From Hydractinia echinata (Eukaryota; Cnidaria; Hydrozoa; Anthoathecata; Hydractiniidae), in the NCBI GenBank assembly GCA_030067915.1, contig JASGCC010000433.1, positions 51,921-115,920 of the forward strand: a DNA stretch of 64,000 nt, in the 5' to 3' direction. The notes beneath the pieces are model-generated. The model saw only the letters and a list, made by a program, of their open reading frames with translations. It did no database searches and was not told the DNA's origin. Position numbers and translations under genes: made by a program. Below, piece by piece: positions 51,401-64,000 of the stretch. Numbering within the stretch: position 1 is the stretch's first letter; every line of letters begins with the position of its first letter.

Positions 51401-54400
51401 TCTCGAAATATCGAGATCTTCAATAAACATGCTGCCACATTTGCCAACACTAGTCGTGTCTAAAGTAACTTATTAGGTTATCCTCGCTGCAACGCAAATA
51501 CCTTTAATACGAACACTGAAGATATGTTTAACGACACTACCAGCATTAAAAATTTTTAAACAGATTAAGAATGACCTATACTTAGGAAAATAGTAATCAA
51601 TAGACATTGAACAAATCCTTGCCTTAATGCACAAATGCATTATCCTCAAAGTCCTCTCAAAAGCTAGCCAAGAAACTTAAGCCAACTAATACTAGTATAG
51701 TTATCCGCCAATAAATGCAGAAAATTAACGACACTCAAATTTATAATCAACAACTCAGCAACAATTAACCCAAGACCAGCGACAGAACAAATATAACGCT
51801 TTAATCCGAAAATAATGCATAATTTTGCCGCTAAAAATAACCAAATCACTTCATCCAACAAAAAGGTCCCTGCCTCAAATCTGAAATAAGTCCACACAAA
51901 TTATCAGAGGCCTATCACAACACATGTGAGTCTAACAAATAAAGATACTTAAAACAGAGAAAAACACCAAGCCAAACTGCTTGCTAATCACGGTGCCATC
52001 ACCTACACTACAACCAGCGCAAATAGAACTAACGACACTAAGATATCATTGTCTGGTAAAAAAAAAACAACATTTAATTGCCAATCTATGCGAGAACTGC
52101 TGACAGCAAAAGCCGACTATGACAACAACAAAGAATGGAAAACAGATACGATCAGAGCAATATGAATAACGAACGTAGAAAGGCTATTACAAGACATTTC
52201 TGAATACTAGATTGTTACAAGCCGACGACGACCGGTTTACAGCTAGTCTTAAACTTTACATAACTACCTCGGTGAATACAAAAATTTTGGACAAAAGTAT
52301 CAAGAAAACTGAAGAAAGAAAATAAAAAGGCAATTTATGAGCGAATGGTTTTCCCTGTATTCTAAACAATGATAATCTTAGTCTCAATAGTAAAAACATT
52401 TACTTATAGTTACGTGAATTAATTGACAAATTTCTTTACAAAAAAACTGCACACGACAATATGTACCACTGATCTTATTGAGTATGACTGCAATAAGATT
52501 AAATAAGTTTAAATCTAAGACCTAAACATATCCTTTTACAGTCTAAAAAATGTTTCAAGTCAACTGTAAGTCAGTAAACCAACGAAACGGAATGCATTCT
52601 ATCTATGAAGCATCAATAATTAGATTGAACAAGATAATATACAAATACATTAGTTTTAAGTGAACATAGTAAAATCGACAATTTCACTAGAATGTGAAAA
52701 ACGTGTATTTAAAATTTCATTAATACTTTAAATCTTAACCATCGAATTCCTATCTAACACCTCAAACTCACTTTAAAAAAATAGAATGATTCAAAATGGG
52801 ACATTGCACCTATAGGAATTGTCAAATAGCAAATTTATACTATCATTATAAATTATATCTCTACTATCACACATATCTGAAGAACGTGAATGCCAAACTT
52901 TCTTGTGCCTCCAAATCTTAGACAAATACAAATAGAATAATAGAATCCCCAAATGTCATACCAATGGACCCCACATTAATACTCATATCCATTTTCTTTT
53001 CCAGCATATCTACAACAAGAACAAACATATTCCGGCACAACATAAAATAAAAAAACGTAACGAAAAATATTAAAGCCGATATGACAGTTAAGTTTCTCTA
53101 AATTATATTTTTATTGCTTACGCAGTTCCTGAGTTGCACGCGTATTCCTTGGTGCATACTGCCTTTTAATGCCAATGCATTCATAAACAATACCGATATT
53201 GAAAAAAAAAATAGCTGTTGAAAAAAACCACACCCTGTCGAAGTGTATATTTTGTAACAATCCAAATACCCACATTCATTCGCACGGACACGTGACGCAA
53301 GAATATACGAAAAAAAATAAACCAAACAAACAGTACTTGAGCTATCACCAACCGAGAAAAAAAAAATCAATCAACATCGCATCTCACAAACAGATTGTGT
53401 CTTGACCTATGTAATGTCCTGTCACTTCTAAAATGAAGAAACACGTCAAACATACTAATCAATAATCCAAAGCTGAACTCAAAAGACAGTATATGTAAAT
53501 TAAATAATACATAGTAATAGTGAAACTCCTCCAAACAGCTATCATTCAAGACCTACTCTCCTACAATAGTATCGTTATCATCTGAACAATAAGAGGATAT
53601 CAACTCTGAACGGCAAGTACTGACCGTTACAAACTTATATGCCAGATATCTCCGCAATCTCAACACGTCACTAGAGAGCACAAAAAATATCTTTTGATTG
53701 TCTTTCTTAACTTGTTTATACAAACAATAAATCCAATATATTTAAAATAACGAAGTTAAAGAATCGTATAGATTAATATATATAATATATATCTCCTTGC
53801 CTCTCATATTCGTTCATATGATAAATTTTTTAATTTCCAGCTACCTCTCCTCTTTTATTACTCGTACAGTCGAATGGTAATTTAAAGAAAAGAGAATCTA
53901 ATTCAAAATGTCCAAAATTTTTATCACGAACTGTCTGACCAATAGATAATGTGATAAAAATAAGAGGAGATACAATTCAACAAAGAATTCAAGAATCAGA
54001 AGCTAAACATCACTTCTGAATAATATACATAAAACAACATATGCAAAGCTCGAGGTCTATGAAATTAAGATTTCCTAAATTATCTTAACAGCTCTATTCT
54101 GATAGAAAATTCCACTTATATTCTATAAATATCTGTCGATATTTTTAGCGAAAATAAACGCGTGTGACTAAACAAAGAAAAAACAGAAACAAAAACAAAA
54201 ACATAAAACAACCAGCAAAAGTAAAAGAAAATAACTAATTATAATACAAATAAAACAAGTCAGAAATCTAAAATTCAATCAAAAACAATCCTATATTCGA
54301 AAAATTTATTGCAAGTCTACTAAAACACCTCCGTCGATAAGAACACGCTAGAATACACTAGGAATAAAGATTTCTCATCTAATTACAATTTGACAAGTAA

Positions 54401-57400
54401 TAAGTTGACGAAATTCAATTTCTCTTTATATAATAACTAATACATCCAGTATCACATCGCACTGTATCTCATTATATTTATTATCTATTATCATAATTCA
54501 AATTAAACTATATTTTCTATTCTCATCTTCATTCAATCATATGAAATAAATAGATTATTATGTCAATTATGAAACATGCGAGTACTTAATCTCTAGAATA
54601 CCCTGTGTTCTGATAGCATACACATCACCCTCCTACGCGCATGATAGTCATTGCGATACTCTATCATTTCGTCAAATGGTATCATAAACTCAATCTCCAG
54701 ACAAAATCTTATGTTGCCCTGCTAGATTCGTAGCCAGGTCGGAATAAATGTACAATAGCCGAAAATGTGCATAATGTATGTATATCGACTATAAGCGATA
54801 ATAACAAAACGAGCAAATTTTAACGGACAAAAAAACTGTAACACAGTATAAGCAACTTTTCAGAAACAAGGAAAAGATATTTAATACATCCTGTAACTTC
54901 CCATCTGGGTCCTGAAAGAGGTAACTTACTATAACATTAGCAAAAGTAATCCTAATTGAGATTAACATATTCAAAGAGATCCTTCTAAAAATTATCTACT
55001 TAAATATAATCAAAAGCAAAAGATGAATACCCGCAAATCATGCCAACAGTAAAACATGACAACTGATGCTAGTAAGACGAAAAAAAGATAGCACTCGAAT
55101 AAACTCGCTTGGTGATGATCTACTCAGGTTACAAGTTTACCTTTTTGTATAAAATAAATCGCTCTTAAAGACTATTCTACTTTTTAAACTGGTATAAATT
55201 TTTTTTCTAATTATAAGTTAATCCAACAGATGCAAACTGGTTATAGGCAAGCAAAATAAATCTTTACTACTTCTAGCCAGTTAAAACATAAAATATAGCT
55301 AAAAGAAGTAATCGCAAAAGACAAATTATAGATTCTATTAAAACAACCAATAACCAAAATGATGTTGCAAGACAACATCCATAATAACACTGCAGGACTC
55401 CATACAGAGTGAAGACCCTAAACTTTATAGCTCACTACACAATTACACTCTTTTTAATCTAAATCTACAACGCACAAAATCATAACTTTAAATTCTCTAA
55501 CAGTATTTAATGAAAAAATACTCCAAACTGGGACGAATCCCGTAACAGTGCATAATACACGTGTTTACAATAGCGCAACAATAATTTATTGACATCTTCA
55601 AAATGGAACCAAAGAAATAACCTAGATTCCACCATGAGGATCGAATGATCAATAAACATCATCATCAATACGAAATCAACAATCAATTCGTTCCTTTCAG
55701 CAAAGTCAGATAAGCATCAAAGATCTGGTATGGGCGGAAAAAAAACTACGAAGAAATGATCAGAAGCGCACCACATGCTGGTTTCGGAAGTGTTTATTGC
55801 GTTGTTTTTGATGACATTAATTTCTTGCGCTTGAGAGTATAAATCATGAAAACAGAAAATAACAAACGAAAGTTATGTAGAAATAGACACGTGAACAAAT
55901 ACAACTGTACAACAAAATTATAAAAAGCTCAACCGTGAGCAAAAAGAACGTTGGCTAGTCAGCAGCTTTATCGTTTAGCAAATAAAAATGGTATTAACTG
56001 CAGCTAAGCCAGTCAAAAAACATACCCACCCACAAACCTTAACTCTACACAACGACTCTTATTGGTCTCACTGAGCAAACGACTTATACTAATCAAATGA
56101 AAGCATAACGACAAATAAATCTAATTCGTCTCAATAAGTCAATATATCATAACAATAAATAAATAATAAGTAGGTACAAATCCACACAATATCACTGCCA
56201 TTGAAATAATCCGTATGAATTCACAACATACAAGGTGAGGACTATAAATTTCACTACATGGATATATCTTTACAGCGATAAAAAAAACAATCGGACATGC
56301 TTAACTTGACTCGTTCTCCGCACTAAGTTGAATAAAAAACATTAATTTTCTGATTAAATCCTTCTCTCCGAAAATAATGTAAAGATAAACAAAACAATAA
56401 ATTCCAAATAAAAAAAAAAAAATCCGATAGCGAATTCCACGATAAAAGATAGTAAACGCAAGATGTGATAAAGAACTTCGTGTGCCAAATTACTGTTACA
56501 TCGTATTCTAGAACTAATAAAACTTGATGTTAAACGTAAATCACAAATAAAATAATAACAATCATATAATTCTCAATATACAGCTCTTCCATCTTGATCC
56601 CAGCCACCTCTAAAAAAAAAAAAATCGAAAGTGAAAAACGATGCCCAGCCGTCCCTCTGTTAGACGAACTTCATATACAATGACTTCAAAATCCACAACA
56701 AAAAACAGACACTGACCTAAACGTAAACAACGAAAAAAATGAAGAAAGAAAAGATAAAGCAAAATAAATATGACGAGAAATAAATGGAACGATTTCACAG
56801 AATCTCGCAAGTTTCAAAATAATCTTGGAATCAAACGCCTCTCATATTTACAGTGTTAATAGTAGCGGACGCGAACCACTCAAACACGACAATTTAGTCC
56901 ACCCATATTATCATAAACCTATATCAAAATAACAAAAAATCTTACAACATATAAAAGATAATAAACACCCAGTCGTCTATACAGATCAACCAATAACATG
57001 ATTTTAAATTAAGTAATCCAAAAATTAAAAAAAACAACTGAATAAAAACACAGTAACGGTAAATTGAAGAAGCACCTCACACCATCAAATATTAATTCTA
57101 ACAATCAACCAAGAAATAATAGCAGTCATAAACAAAATCGGCGATGTCAAAGACAAAAAAAGAAACACGTGCAGAAATTATTGAAAATAGAAGAAGACTT
57201 CATTAAATAAAAACTAAACAATTATTAAAAAAAAAAACAATAACAAAATAAATAAATTAAACAAGCACTTTTTCTCATCCTCTCAACATCTATAAGGTCA
57301 GTAGTCATCTATTAAATAAAAAATAATGAAAAAGCAGCAAAAACTTCTTTCATTCCTGCATTCCTGCTTTGCAACAAAAGCATATTGGAACCAAAAATAT

Positions 57401-60400
57401 TTTACAAAAGGATAATATAGTAAATAAAAATAAAATACAAAATAGTATTATAAAACGCCAAAAAAGTTAATTTACTAAATTAATGAAGTAAACAGAAAGG
57501 AAAAAGAACATCAAACAAAATCAATATGGTATAAACAAACCTACTCACAACATACCTCAAATATAAGGACTTGATTATAAGAACTATAATAATGATACAT
57601 ATTTGTCAAATATCTATAGTACAAGAAGAAATAATAAACAACAGTCATCACAAACAGATTATCATGAGAAACCACAGTTAAACAAAAGTTAAAAAATCAA
57701 ATTTCAACATGCTACAGGTTAATAATGACAATCCTAATCTTATAATAAAGGAATTAAAATTACAATACCTACACATAGCTCATTCTTTACAACAAATTTT
57801 TCCCATGCGCAATACACATAAAGATCAAAATTTCTCTGAGAGCAACCACACACAACAACGCTACTAAAAAAACGCGTCAATCTCACATAAGAACTAATTG
57901 AGTTTAAAACAAATAAATAAACAAGTTATACTAATGAAGATAAAACTAAAACTAGAAAAAAGAACGCATCCTATAAAACATAACACAAATAATGAAGGTT
58001 AATGAAGTAGGAATACTAAAAGAATCTTGTGAAAAAAAATACAAGCCCCTATATAAAGAGAAACATAAACTGGCTAGGAAACGAGTGTGTTTCCCCAAAT
58101 CATAATGGCTACCTTGAAAAAAATGCGACCTTAAAAATTGGATTTAAAATATATCATATGACATTTCCCGCACGGCTAAAGCCTGAATGGTAAACAGCGC
58201 AAAAAAGAGAAGTATTGAATAAACCAATTAACTGATTAATATAGCAATATATAAATAATACAAATTTAAAAAAAATAGGGAAAATCTGATACACAATGTA
58301 ATGTTCCAAATTGACTTCAAAAAATTGAAGGTAAAATAAATCAAAGCAGAAATTATCTGAGTATAAAATTACAACAATAATCCATCAATTACTACTTCCA
58401 AATTAACAAATCAAAGACCAAACTTTACAATGTCGACACACCTTTCTATAATCCTATGTAAATAATAAACTGAACGAAAACGTATCCTGCGAAGGGCCAT
58501 CAACGTCATAAAATGTTAATTATTGTAAAAATACCTGTGAAGCGTGAACAAATAATCGCTATGATATCAAGGTATTTGGGCAAAACAATTAGCCCAAATT
58601 TGAACTAAATCCTTTACATGCACGCACCCAAATGAGTTAAATCTAAACCGTCTCTGCGCCTTCGACCTCGCCATGATTAAACAACCCAAAAAAGTAATTT
58701 GTACAAACATATCTAATGGTTACAGGGGATGTAATAACACTTTCAACAAATTCAACAACTACTCACACCAAGAATATAAATTGATCGGAAAAACCGAAAA
58801 AACAAAAAACGCATTGATTAGAAGCTAATAAGCAGCTTAGAAACCATAACAATTAAATAAATCTAGCCGAAAAAAATATCCCTGGGAGCTCTGAAACAGA
58901 AAAATATATCTTCTCAACAATTAATATAGCCCTTACACACGCAGACCACACAAAAGAACGACATGCGACAGGGAGAATCTGCGGACTTATAATATGTACA
59001 AATAGACATGGACCACACCCACTATTTAGACAAAGCAAGCAAGAATACTGCTAAAACTAGAAGGGTAATAATGTTAAATAATAGCGAAGCTTCTCTAATA
59101 ATGTAAGTCGAAAGCCAATATTTATGGCAAATATTAAACACTTTTTTAAGATCCCAGTTCATCCCCCTTTGAATACGACAAGCCACGGAAATCTAATGCA
59201 TATTTACCTTCCTAAATAAAAAGGCTCCAAACTCACCGGATGATAGTAAGACTGAATGCCGAACATTACACAATTTAGAATAAAGAGAACTTGAGACACG
59301 AAGTTGACGCTTCTAATATTTACAAACTCTATATTAAGCGCCACCCACTATTCATAGCGTGATTCAACGCCAACGTTTTATGCACTTTATAAAAAAATCG
59401 GTTAATTGGAAAAAAGATAAAATCTCCAAATGATGATTTGGAAACTTTAGTTTAGCTTAATTACGCTTACGATTTATAAAAGAGGCTAGATAAATTCGGA
59501 CTAAATTAGAAGAAAGCCAGTACTAGTAGCTAGCTAAGCTCATGCTGTAGCTAAGACTAGCCTAAATAATAATAAGCTACCTATAAAGCTAACTACAGAC
59601 ACAGAGCCATATAAAGGCATTAGTTAGAGCTCAGAAATAGTTCACAAACACTACGCCTAAAAGAATTAAGCCAAGCTAAATCTAGTAAAAAACAAAAAAT
59701 CAAAAAACAGAAATACCAAAAACAATTTTCATTCTCTTTAAAACAATGATATGACTAAACAAATATTTATTTGCTAACTACCGGAAAAAATATATAAATA
59801 GAGAAATAATTCATAACACCATCCACTTACACACTGTCTAGATCCACTTTTACAACTTTCTTCAACCGTTTTTTCGTAAACGAATATTTCGACAAAAAAC
59901 ATGGGACCTCCGCTATAAACCGACTACTTTGCTAGCTCAAGCAAACTAAAAATGTATTTGACGGCAAGTATTTAGATTCAGCGAAAAATTAAGAATATGC
60001 CAAAAGAAAACCTATCACCTCCCTAAGTCATGAAACGCAATAAGAGTGAGTCCGCCTTAAAATTATTCACCAATTGTTCATTTTAAATATGCCGGAGGTA
60101 ACGAAATACAAGGCTTAAACCAAACACACATTCATGCGGATTGTGTGAACTATACCGCGCACGTTGAATCTTTTTTTAACTCTTAAGATATCACCATCTA
60201 TAACTATGCTGCCATTCTTCTTCTTTATTATTGTCTAACAAAAAGACCCCACTATGTTTATACGGGGAATCTCAGCCTGATATTTACTATACAAACGCCA
60301 TATATCACCTTATCAATAAAACCAGCCAAAAAAAGTGAATACCTTTCCTCAAAATAAATAAAACCTCTCAAATGAAAAATCACTGAGAAGAAGTAAAAAA

Positions 60401-63400
60401 CCTAATTGTTATTTCTTATAAAGTAGCATATGAATTTCCAACAATACAAGCCTCGTTTTAATAAATAGAATCACTTCCTTTAATCTGTGATTTGCATATC
60501 TGTTGACATAAACAAAACATTCTAAATAAAGAAAATAAGAAATACTCATTCCACACCGATTACCAAGCAAACTGTGTAAACATATAATTCTGACCGGCAA
60601 TCAAATTATTATTTTTTTGCAACAACATCTATAGAACATAAATAATCTCTTTTTGTGCAAATGGTGCAATTTTTTTTTGAAAACAAAACTCCCAACATAA
60701 AACCACAAATATACAGTATATCGTTCATCGCCACCAAAACCCAATCGAATTTACGAATTTATCTAAAAGATGTATATCCCGGCAATATTAACAAAAAGTA
60801 ACAAATATTTTTAAAAACCACTTTTTAAACACTACCTTTTAAAACCGAACACTGCTTCTGTTTATAGCATGCCTTATGTCTTCATCCCTTTCAAAGAAAA
60901 TGGCCTTGTAAACAGTCTCGAATACATTGTATTCGACTCTTCAGAGAGCTCTCACGATTTAAAGGTAATCGAATTATCATGAAGTTGATCATTACACAGA
61001 TTTTGTTAATAAGGGATTTTATTTCTGAACCGAACCGAAAAAGCAATATTGTCTGAAACTTACGCTATGATCTTGTCGACATTTTATATGGAAGACGCGT
61101 CAACCTTACATGAAGTAAATACAACAAAATGTCCCATTAGTTTTCTTTAACGTGAATCAGCGACTCATCCACAACCCAAACATCTTGAAAGGAAAGTAGA
61201 CAGACAAAACATAGAAATGATCATTTCTTTTCCACAAATGATTATTAGTCAGTTTGGCGAAGAAAACCTAATCATATTTCAAATGAATGACAAATGGCCG
61301 AAAAAATATTATGAAAGTGGAATTGAACGTTAAAACATAATAATCACAAAGCGAAAAAATTGCTAATTGCAAATGTCAGATAAACAGCATATGTATATTT
61401 TAAAATACATGTTAATTTGGAAAAATTACTCTAATTATATAGCAAGATTTAAGAAACTTTGCATGACAGCGGCAAAAATTTGTCAGGTAAGGAACAAGAA
61501 TAAATCAGTCGCAGTCCTGAACACTACAATAAACCGGAATAGAGAAAAATAGATGTTATGTTGGAGTCTCTAACCTTTTGTATCTTAGATTTCCTATTTG
61601 TTCTTAGTATATTTTATTAGACAATTTATTTTCTAAAAACTCTGGAGGCCTTAAATAATAATACATCACGATTTTTAGCCAAAGATTAATTCTGAAACAC
61701 ATTCAATGTTTTAAATTATAAATAAATTTAGAACACAAAATTACATTATGATATGTATGTCAGTTAGCCACAAGCACCAGCCTAGCAGAAAGCGCAACTA
61801 CATATATTCACCAACTTGCCACCCCTACACTAACACTTCGTAAACTATTCAGTTGGACAACTTTAAAATATGGAAACACATCTTCTTTGGCAAAATAGTA
61901 TCCTGACACCCAACTACTACACTTAACTGACTTTTAAAAATAAGAAAGTAATCTGTTAGTGTTAAATGTACACTCGTTCTAACAAGTACATTATGATAAA
62001 ATAATTTTAAAAGATAAACTCCTCGTAGTTATTACGTTTTCCTTTGTAGAAATTTTAAACATAAAATGAATAAAGAAAAACGTTAACAGAGATAATTGTT
62101 GTAAACATAGTGCTACAATATTGAACAAGGATTAGGTTCGTTCTTCGAGAAAAAATATTTAGCTTTAATTCTGATTATTGTAGATAGATTGCGATTCAAT
62201 GTATAAACGTAATGCATACAAAATGGCCTCGACAAATTTAGCAAATCCTTGAAAATTATCCACCAAACATTTATAAATATAGAAACATTGATTAAAACTA
62301 AAAAACGATTAGAAGAAGGTCGAAAAAAATAGTTTATGCAAGATAACGAATGATAAATGATAATTTTCTATAATAATAATAACATTTAGTGGAAAAACTG
62401 TAAAATAAGTTTATGTCCAATTAGAAACAGAATTAAAGAATGCAAAAACAGTAATTATCAAAGCTAACTCATGCCTACAACATTATAAGCCAGTGCAAAA
62501 ATTGTTGAAACAATTTCAACACACATCCCGCATTCTTGTGCCACCACAAATTCTTATCTAACCAATATCACAGTTTTAATCCAAAAATATTGCAAGAACC
62601 ATACCAAAACCATATATGTAAGCAATACAACCCAAACTCACTTGCAATAATTTGTGTGTAAATTGATGTGAAAATCTAGTTTGTAAATGTGTGAATATTG
62701 AACCACACACAGAATCAACCACAAGACATCACACCGTATAAAATCAATTGCTGATAATTTGCCGAATCGGAAATAACAACAAATGGTCCACGGTCGATAT
62801 AATAACCTACTCAATTCCGATGATAACAAAATTATAGTTGGAAAATAAAATGAACAGGGAAACTATGGTGAATGACTCTAAAACCAATGTTCAGAAGAGA
62901 AGAAGATAGTATTCGCTCATTTAAAAATAAAAAAAAAGAAAGCAAAGTTCAAATACAACTAGAAAGAGATCTAACAAAAATCTGGAAAATAAAGACAAAC
63001 GAGCAGACCTATTGAATGAACATTCATGAAGAAATCAGCCAAGAATACTTTAAATAGCAAACGTTAGCAATTAATCATGCTGAGTTTGTCGACCCAATGC
63101 GTGCTAGCAATAAAAAGAACCTTTACGGATACGTAAAGGTTTTTAATTTCCAAAGATCTCAAATACATACAAGTAAAGAAAAATTGCTGAAGAAGTTTGA
63201 CGAGACCAAAAAAAAAAAAAACGTTAGAAACGACAACTTTCGCAGGATTATCCTCTTTCCTTCCATGACCAAAACCATTTAAATACGCAAATCTTTAATA
63301 AATCAAGACTGAACAAAGAAGAATACATTTTCACAATACATACCATTGGGTTAAAAAATGGAAAATTTTCCCCTTCAAGACAATCAACCACTGTTGATAT

Positions 63401-64000
63401 AAATATCCCTGGTGAATTTACTGAATATCATAACCATTATTGAAAAAAATAGAATGCTGAAAGCCAAACCCGACCAATACTCATCAATTAATAACAGCTG
63501 ATAATTAATAACTAGTAGAAAGTTATGAAAGGTGATTTTCCATTTGTATAAAATTGAAATATTAACATGATAAAATAAATCCCAAATTCTTTTCACCCAT
63601 GTTAGCCGTTTTTCTAAGAAGTACGAGGAAACCCACTGCAAATAGAACCACATTAAGCTTCTGTTCGGAAAAAGCAAAATAAAAAGAAGAATAATACAAT
63701 AGATGTACATAACATTACAAACCAGACATATACCCTTTAATATGAATTTTACGCGTTTGGACCATGGTCTACCTTATGTGCTTAGAAAAGGCTTTCTGAA
63801 CCACTACCTAATAAGTAGATATATTCATTTGCATATCTACATATCACAAAGTTATAGCACAAAAGATAACTTCTAAAATAACATGCCGAGAAAGTGACAA
63901 AACTGCTTGGGACATGCCTAAATAAAAACAAAGCAATGCTAGAGAAATTCATAAAGTATGCGACTGAATGTTGTTTAGTGCAATGGCAGCAAAATAGCCA
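48412..64000. other. About 15.6 kb of AT-rich non-coding DNA with strong strand skew
   Basis: The frames here are short (no more than about 145 codons), low-complexity and without recognised motifs, so no gene is called. No tRNA or rRNA seen. From about 48.9 kb to the end the plus strand is A- and C-rich: for example 57061-57120 holds 30 A, 13 T, 13 C and 4 G, and 62461-62520 holds 25 A, 15 T, 13 C and 7 G. The region 46-47 kb is balanced by comparison. This may be a long intron of a host gene transcribed from the minus strand. Confidence 0.55.

Overview
The window is AT-rich eukaryotic DNA, most likely from an invertebrate animal and possibly a cnidarian. That guess rests on the type of Polinton/Maverick and Ty3/gypsy proteins present and on the absence of any prokaryotic gene layout; no host gene is recognisable. 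Almost all coding sequence belongs to mobile elements stacked inside one another. An outer plus-strand Ty3/gypsy element runs from before base 1 to at least 42164. A second gypsy element (518-5330, minus strand, two 159-bp LTRs, 5-bp target duplication GCGTT) sits in its Gag zinc knuckle. Polinton A (7057-39524, about 236-bp terminal inverted repeats) sits in its reverse transcriptase. Polinton B (17582-32630, 15049 bp, about 300-bp inverted repeats, 5-bp duplication ACCCT) sits inside the major capsid protein gene of Polinton A.

Polinton A, about 17.4 kb without B, carries in order: a broken protein-primed DNA polymerase B with a SAP-like N-terminus, three small genes (two encoding single-pass membrane proteins), a zinc-ribbon gene, the packaging ATPase, a broken KilA-N/BRO-like gene, an unknown gene, the integrase, a small coiled-coil gene, two Cys/His-repeat genes, the split major capsid gene, a coiled-coil virion-type protein, a broken minor-protein gene, the minor (penton-type) capsid protein, a broken two-helix membrane protein gene, two unknown genes, a 43-codon membrane ORF, an FCS-type zinc-finger gene like NCLDV late transcription factors, and a DUF4116-type repeat gene. 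Polinton B carries homologues of the structural and small membrane genes in a different order and nearly intact, plus integrase, three SAP-like genes (one with an MDM2-type RING) and an intact polymerase B of a different lineage. The only clear lesions in B are a frameshift in the ATPase and a frame break between the SAP ORF and the polymerase. B is therefore the younger insertion.

Both Polintons look like integrated viruses: DNA replication (polymerase B), integration (integrase), capsid (MCP and mCP), genome packaging (ATPase) and several membrane or virion proteins. Two features recall cytoplasmic DNA viruses: short perfect inverted repeats just after stop codons throughout both elements, and starts embedded in TAAATAAATG-like sequence in Polinton A. 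No adenovirus-type protease could be recognised in either element.

From 42.2 kb to the end there is no credible gene. This part holds a 682-bp MITE, an LTR-like segment, a 1964-bp hAT-like non-autonomous transposon with a perfect 8-bp target duplication, an inverted repeat with a Penelope/hammerhead-like motif, and about 15 kb of AT-rich sequence with strong A>T and C>G strand skew. Several frame breaks fall in homopolymer runs, so some 'pseudogenes' may be assembly errors.
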